From Carya illinoinensis (taxonomy: Eukaryota; Streptophyta; Magnoliopsida; Fagales; Juglandaceae), in NCBI RefSeq assembly GCF_018687715.1, contig NC_056764.1, forward strand, positions 4,094,501 to 4,158,500: 64,000 nucleotides of DNA. The letters run 5' to 3'. Made by a program: the position numbers and the translations under genes. Below, piece by piece: positions 58,998 to 64,000 of the stretch; position 1 is the first letter of the stretch; each line of letters starts with the position of its first letter. Below the pieces are notes generated by a model. It saw only the letters and a list, made by a program, of their open reading frames with translations. It did not search any database and was not told the DNA's origin.

Positions 58998-59947
58998 GTG
59001 TGTTTTTTCTTCATTGATGTTCTTCTTATTCTGGGTGTTTGGTTCCCTTGATAGATAGACCCTGATCGTTGTACTATGAATTAGGTTACTCTATCTTTTG
59101 TCGTTAAACTTAGAAAAAGATTGAAATCGGGAATCTGAAAATTGGAACATACGAATGCTTTTGTTTTTGTTACGAGGATTTTTATATGCTATGATTGGGA
59201 TCCTTTTGTTCTTTTGTATTTTGCAGCAACTCAATATTGGGTAGTTGTTGTGCCTTTTAATCTTTGTCCCACGGGAAACCTGATTTGCAAATTCCGTTAT
59301 ATGCTACTGCAACCTGTTTTGTCAATGAGAAAACAAGGGACTGTTTTACTGTGAATTGGGGATTTTATTTTTTTCTTGTCTTGTGAAGACTCTTGTCTTA
59401 CTATTTCTCGGCAGCCTAAATGGAGGAGAAAGTGGCCTGTTTATTTGTTTTTCTGATTGTTATGTCATTTTTATTTTTTACGCCACACAATTAGAAAATT
59501 CGGCTGTATGTGATGAATCTCAAACCCGGGAGTTTTTTCTTTTCGTCACTCATATTCACATTCACCGAGCAAAAGATGAACTTTGTATTGCATTGTTGAT
59601 AGGTAAATTCCTCGGCCTTTGAGTGAATGTAGTAACTGAGGAAGAAAGTTGTGAATCATATCACTAAATTGGCAACGTCTGGGGTATCCAAAAATAAAAG
59701 CAAAAATAAAGTGGGAACTTATGGATGAAGAACTGGTGATCTTAAGGGTTTGAATTCGAATTAAAAATACGTTCTAGGATCGGTTATTTAGGCTTTTAGC
59801 TATGCTTTTGGAATGTTTATTTTGACATTGTGAATCAGCCCTGGATGTTTGAGTCGTCAATTACCCTTTTCTCTGTTTGTCACCTAGTTTCTCATCTTAG
59901 AAGGTATTCAGATATTTTGTCTTCAATTATTGTCTGTCTACTGGCAG
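58998..59947 (+). other. Probable 5'-UTR leader intron of the eS17 gene
   Basis: Donor TTCG|GTGTGT at 58998 and acceptor CTGGCAG| at 59941-59947, 950 bp, ending 19 bases before the ATG. Leader introns are common in plant ribosomal-protein genes. The pairing is inferred from sequence only. Confidence 0.6.
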
Positions 59948-59966
59948 GAACTGTTAAGTCTTTAAA

Positions 59967-60401
59967 ATGGGTCGTGTTCGTACCAAGACTGTGAAGAAGT
60001 CCTCTCGCCAGGTGATTGAGAGGTACTACTCTAAGATGACCTTGGACTTCCACACAAACAAGAAGATCTTGGAGGAGGTCGCCATCATTCCCTCAAAGCG
60101 TCTTCGTAACAAGATTGCTGGCTTCTCTACCCACCTGATGAAGCGGATTCAGAAGGGCCCAGTTCGTGGCATCTCACTGAAGCTGCAAGAAGAAGAGCGT
60201 GAGCGTCGTATGGACTTTGTGCCTGATGAATCTGCCATCAAGACTGATGAAATTAAGGTTGATAAGGAGACACTCGACATGCTTGCTGCTCTTGGCATGT
60301 CTGATATCCCCGGGCTTGTTGAAGCTGAACTACAGCCTGTTATTCCTGCACAGGTGTTTGGTCGTGGTGGAGGTGGTGCTGGTGGACCTAGGAGGTACTG
60401 A
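59967..60401 (+). CDS. RPS17: 40S ribosomal protein S17 (eS17)
   Basis: Single coding exon, 144 aa, starting [20 protein letters not shown]. Conserved blocks: [40 protein letters not shown] and [20 protein letters not shown], then the plant-type tail ending [11 protein letters not shown]. This is full length for plant eS17. It is a cytosolic small-subunit protein at the 40S head. Start chosen as the first ATG after the presumed leader-intron acceptor and the only one giving the conserved N-terminus. A telo-box and pyrimidine tract upstream fit coordinated ribosomal-protein expression. No lesion seen. Confidence 0.98.
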   Translation: MGRVRTKTVKKSSRQVIERYYSKMTLDFHTNKKILEEVAIIPSKRLRNKIAGFSTHLMKRIQKGPVRGISLKLQEEERERRMDFVPDESAIKTDEIKVDKETLDMLAALGMSDIPGLVEAELQPVIPAQVFGRGGGGAGGPRRY

Positions 60402-60825
60402 GGTGGTTGAGTCTGTGATTTTAAGAACCAATATCTTAGTTTCTATTGAACCACTGGATTTTTTTATTTTTATTTTTTGGGTTAAATTTGATGTTTTGAT
60501 GCCAATGGCAAAGTGAACTGGTGTTAATTTTGGTTATGAATGGGGTGCTTAGATGTTTTCGAACTTGGAAGTTAGCACCCGCAGTTTAATTTACAGTTAG
60601 TTCCCTAGTCTCGTTCTCATTATGCTTACGTGTGAATGTTCTTGGGTTTGCTATTAAAGGACTTCTTTTTGCGGATGTGCATTTTAGATTAAATTGAAGT
60701 TTTGCTATATTTGGAAGAGGAACGTAGTTCTACTTCTCTTCACAAAGGAAAAATCAGGATGTAAGCGATTTTGTGCTCTAATACGTGCACTTATTTAATT
60801 TGATTCGTTAGAAAGTCAGATTTTA

Positions 60826-60917
60826 ATGAAAATAATACTAATTTGAATTTTAAATATAAAGGCAGCAGCATTAATGTGCAGATTGATATACATATTTACT
60901 TTTACCTAGCAAAACTC
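60826..60917. repeat. MITE family B, partial copy
   Basis: TTTTAATGAAAATAATACTA, ATTTGAATTTTAAATATAAA and GTGCAGATTGATATACATAT parallel the family blocks. Confidence 0.45.
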
Positions 60918-61787
60918 TTTTACAAATGATGATGTTTGAAGTTATTTTAATTCGTGCTGCTACATTGGGCTCCGGGTACTTGGTTGAAGAAAAATGCATG
61001 GTTGCTCATGTATTTGCTTATGATTATCGGAAAGAAAAGTTCTATCATCAAGCATCAAAATTAATGTAGTGTATTTTGTCATTGGCATTGGTAGAGATGC
61101 TAAGATATTGGGAGAGATGCTGGGAATGGACTTGCAATTGCATCATATGTGTGGTTGATGATTGGGGAATGAGGGGCTCTACAGCCCCACACGGGGCATC
61201 CGTGCTCTTTTCTTTTCTTTTTTTTTTATTTTTTTTTTTATTTTATATATATATATATATATTTTTAACATTTTTAAATATAAAAAAATTCACAACATTA
61301 TTAAAAAATATATTTTTAATTATTAAATAAAAAATAAATTTTTAAAAAAATTGTCAGAATCCCCGTCGGCCTGTAAGAGCAGCATTTCTCTTGGGGAATG
61401 TACTTGGTGTATGCAAATTTATGTAACTAAGTACATTTTCTGCGTAGTCGGAAGAATGTATCCAAATAGCCATTATATATTCACAAGTCGGCGTAGAGAA
61501 CAATTCATCTACATTATTTATGTGACAAGATTTAATTTCTAATTTTTAAACTTTTTTATAAATTAAATTATGTCACCTCAGCGTCTAATATATGTGCCGA
61601 CTTCTAAATATACTTTTTCTGTACAATTAGCCCTCTTTTCGTTATTCCAAGTTGCTACCTAGCCTTCAAATTCTCGAACAAAAATAAAAAAAACGAGTTT
61701 CCCAATTAGTCCAAGGTGGCCCATTGCACGGCCTTAGAAAACCAAGGGCAAGTGAGAGAGAATAAACTTTTCACATATTTATAGTAA

Positions 61788-62022
61788 GAAAATGATACTA
61801 CTTAAGTTTGCCTCTTTAATTTAACTGTTTATGTATTTAATTTATTTATTTTTTATTTTTTTAATTTACTGGTTAAGAAAATGACTATTAATATATCAGT
61901 ATTATTTTTAATTTTTTAAAAATGCTTAAAAAATATTTAAAAGAAAAGTCAAGTAAAAAAAGTATAATTTTCACTGGAGGAACACCAAGTGGACAAACTT
62001 GGGTGGAATAGTAGCATTATCC
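61788..62022. repeat. AT-rich MITE-like repeat, family D
   Basis: GAAAATGATACTACTTAAGT start, TTAAGAAAATGACTATTAAT centre, ACAAACTTGGGTGGAATAGT end; partly palindromic, since ACTTAAGTTTG and CAAACTTGGGT are near-complementary. Confidence 0.5.
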
Positions 62023-62106
62023 TTTATATTATATCTTTTCAAAAATCTTTATTCGTACAAATACAATCTACACATTGACTGTGTCAGCTAAATGGTTGCC
62101 CGATTG

Positions 62107-62252
62107 TGTTTGGGTAGTGGAGTGATCTATTCATTAAATATTTTATCATTATCTTTTACATGCTTTTTACTACTTTTTATTATTATTTAGTATTTTATCA
62201 TTACTTTTTTATTATTATTTACAGATCATTTAATCACCTCACTACTCAAACA
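62107..62252. mobile_element. MITE with 20-bp TIRs
   Basis: Left TGTTTGGGTAGTGGAGTGAT and right end ATCACCTCACTACTCAAACA are inverted repeats with two or three mismatches. The interior is T-rich, about 100 bp. The end sequence is related to the GTTTGGATAGTGAGATGA family. Confidence 0.85.
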
Positions 62253-63221
62253 TAGTCTAAATAGAGAAAAATAGGGAGTGCTTGAGAAGATAAAATTCTC
62301 ATGCATGTGGAAATTTAACTGAAAAATCTCTTGCAAATTACGTGTCACCCCAAAAATCTTTATTCCTACAAATATAATGTACATAATAATTGCCAAAAAT
62401 AAATGGTAGCCTGATTAATAAGGGGAAAATAGTAGAGGTGAAACAAAACCGAGGAAATTGTTCGAACCGAACTTGTAGGACGTTCTGATCTCCAGTGCAT
62501 AACCGGTTTAATTGGTAACTCGATTAATTAGGAAAAAACAGGGAATGCCGGCCCTGAGGGTGTCATTAAGAAGGATAAGGATTCTCTCAAGTCTCAAATT
62601 ATTACCAAAATGAGAAATTCTACCAAAATATATGCAAGGTTAGTCTTACGTCCAAAACTCCAACAGAAATTGATAAATAAAAATAATTTATATAATATTA
62701 TTTTTGTAAAAAAATTCTTATAATTATAATAATAAATAAATTATTATTTTTTATATATAATGGTATAAAAATGTCTCCCTATTAGATGTAATTAGTAATA
62801 TCTGGGGGGCTCAAATTAATACAGTAGTACCTTTTAAGGCGAGCTCTCGCCGCAAAAAGTTTTCACATATATAAATATGAACTTAATTGAACAGTGTGTA
62901 CAGAAATTATGAAATACGTGTAAAATCTATAAATTAAACTCAGCACCCAGTGGAAATAATGTGGCCACTGATCATGATCTCATGTATTTACGATCTTCCA
63001 GTACATGAATATCCTACTAATTTATATTAGCTAGAAATATTAAGATAAGGACATGCATGCCAGGGCTAGCTGTTTCTAATCTGATCATGCGTTTTATGAT
63101 AGGGATCAAACACACACGTATATATAATTAATTATGAATATCATAGCTATCTAGGATATGGAATTTGACACATCAATATAGGACCTTGAATAGTTTCGTA
63201 CGTAGGTTGTGTCTAGCACTA

Positions 63222-63227
63222 TATAAA
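63222..63227 (+). promoter_or_regulatory. TATA box of the XTH gene
   Basis: TATAAA in CACTATATAAACGC, 57 bases upstream of the ATG. Confidence 0.75.
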
Positions 63228-63278
63228 CGCAGCGCATGATGATCGAAAGCTAGTATAGCTTCTTGTCTTTCTTATTCC

Positions 63279-63900
63279 ATGGAGTTATTTCTGCTGATTA
63301 GCCTCCTTGTCTTTCTCCTCGTTGCTGCCGGGCAGGCAACTGCTGCACCGCCTGATGTTCCTTGGTCGCAAAACTACGCTATCTTATACGGACAAGATCA
63401 TACCCAGTCTCTCAACCAAGGGAAAGAGATTCAGCTTTCCATTGACCAAGTTTCAGGTTAATCTTGATCTTCTAGTATCGTTTCGTACGTAATATGCAGC
63501 AATACATGAATTCGCGCGCGCATGCATGCGAGTATATATATAGATGCATGCGTCAGTTTGTGCGTGCATGCACTAATGATATCATAACTACGAAGCTATT
63601 GGCACTGCTATATATATAGATATCGTGCATGTCTATGAAAATTATATGATGTATGTACGTATCAAGTTTATGAGTTTCATTAGTGTATGTGAGCTAGCTG
63701 TACACATGCACGTTGAGATGTCTAAATTAGGGAGAAAAGAAAACCTCGTGCATGCCTCTTTTTCTCTTAATTGCTTAATTTGTTTTTGTTTTTGTGCAGG
63801 TTCTGGTTTTAGGTCTTTAAATACTTATGGTTCTGGATTTTTTAGCATGAGGATAATGCTCCCACCTGGGGATTCCACATCAATTATCACAACCTTCTAC
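63279..63900 (+). CDS. XTH: Xyloglucan endotransglucosylase/hydrolase (5' part only)
   Basis: Exons 63279-63456 and 63800-63900 (phase 1 join G|GT, then in phase at TTCTAC|GTATAC) give 93 codons; the rest lies beyond the right edge. Residues 1-22 are a hydrophobic signal peptide (MELFLLISLLVFLLVAAGQA). YAILYGQDHTQSLNQGKEIQLSID and SGFRSLNTYGSGFFSMRIML match the N-terminal beta-strands of GH16 XTH proteins, which cut and rejoin xyloglucan in the cell wall. The catalytic ExDxE motif would be in exon 3, outside the window. Apparent stops after FYVYMISRSI are intron read-through. Intron 1 is rich in CATGCA (RY-like) motifs. Confidence 0.9.
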
Positions 63901-64000
63901 GTATACATGATATCGCGATCTATATGAATATTTGAATAAATTGGCTGGTCTACTTTAATGAATATATTTTAGTACTTATCCTATTTTGGGGGTTTTTTTT

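Larger units (their letters stand above)
60402..63221. other. eS17 3' UTR and AT-rich spacer
   Basis: Contains a partial family B repeat (60826-60917), an AT-rich low-complexity stretch (61205-61350), a family D repeat (61788-62022) and a TIR-bearing MITE (62107-62252). No gene recognised between eS17 and the XTH gene. Confidence 0.5.

Noticed and set aside
60199..60516. 105-codon frame overlapping eS17
   Set aside because: Out of frame with the conserved ribosomal protein.

Overview
This window looks like nuclear DNA of a woody dicot. Exons are short and bounded by GT-AG introns, the intergenic DNA is AT-rich, and retrotransposons and MITEs are dense. One MITE family begins like GTTTGGATAGTGAGATGA, which I associate with Fagales (Juglandaceae/Fagaceae type). 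That taxonomic placement is inference only.

Genes, left to right. (1) 99-3054, minus: AMMECR1-family protein, 3' end outside the window. (2) 4249-7171, minus: MMTAG2-like lysine-rich nuclear protein, four exons, 224 aa. (3) 18197-23756, plus: mitochondrial F1Fo-ATPase inhibitor (IF1 type), three exons, whose second intron was enlarged by two LINE insertions. (4) 26319-27957, minus: DIVARICATA-type MYB with SHAQKYF, two exons, 235 aa. (5) 47428-50966, plus: cationic amino acid transporter (CAT6/7-like), five exons, 587 aa. (6) 59967-60401, plus: 40S ribosomal protein eS17, with a probable leader intron. (7) 63279 to beyond 63900, plus: xyloglucan endotransglucosylase/hydrolase, first two exons only. 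These genes look functionally unrelated, with no operon-like or cluster logic.

The space between them is mostly mobile DNA. It includes a complete 327-bp TRIM with target-site duplication (TSD) inside AMMECR1; a SINE with a (TA)n tail inside MMTAG2; a 223-bp tandem duplication of the MMTAG2 upstream region with a 656-bp foldback-type element at the junction; a probable non-autonomous Helitron (11006-11991); a young full-length Ty1/copia element (12081-17883) with nearly identical 867-bp LTRs but altered catalytic residues; two 5'-truncated LINEs in the IF1 intron; a polyadenylated SINE (24381-24668); a LINE relic (31480-32720); an old degenerate copia element (34292-39817); a solo LTR with perfect TSD (42377-42821); a MULE-like element with about 62-bp terminal inverted repeats (56907-57980); and at least five families of small AT-rich MITE-like repeats, one present in about twelve copies.

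I found no clear new multi-gene system. The most unusual items are the MITE sitting exactly on the junction of a near-identical promoter duplication, the young copia copy with three lesions at gag/protease/integrase positions, the dozen-copy foldback MITE family, and the MULE-like element with a GC-richer interior that may be captured sequence. Exon boundaries were worked out by eye from reading frame, splice-site dinucleotides and remembered family conservation. No alignment was run.
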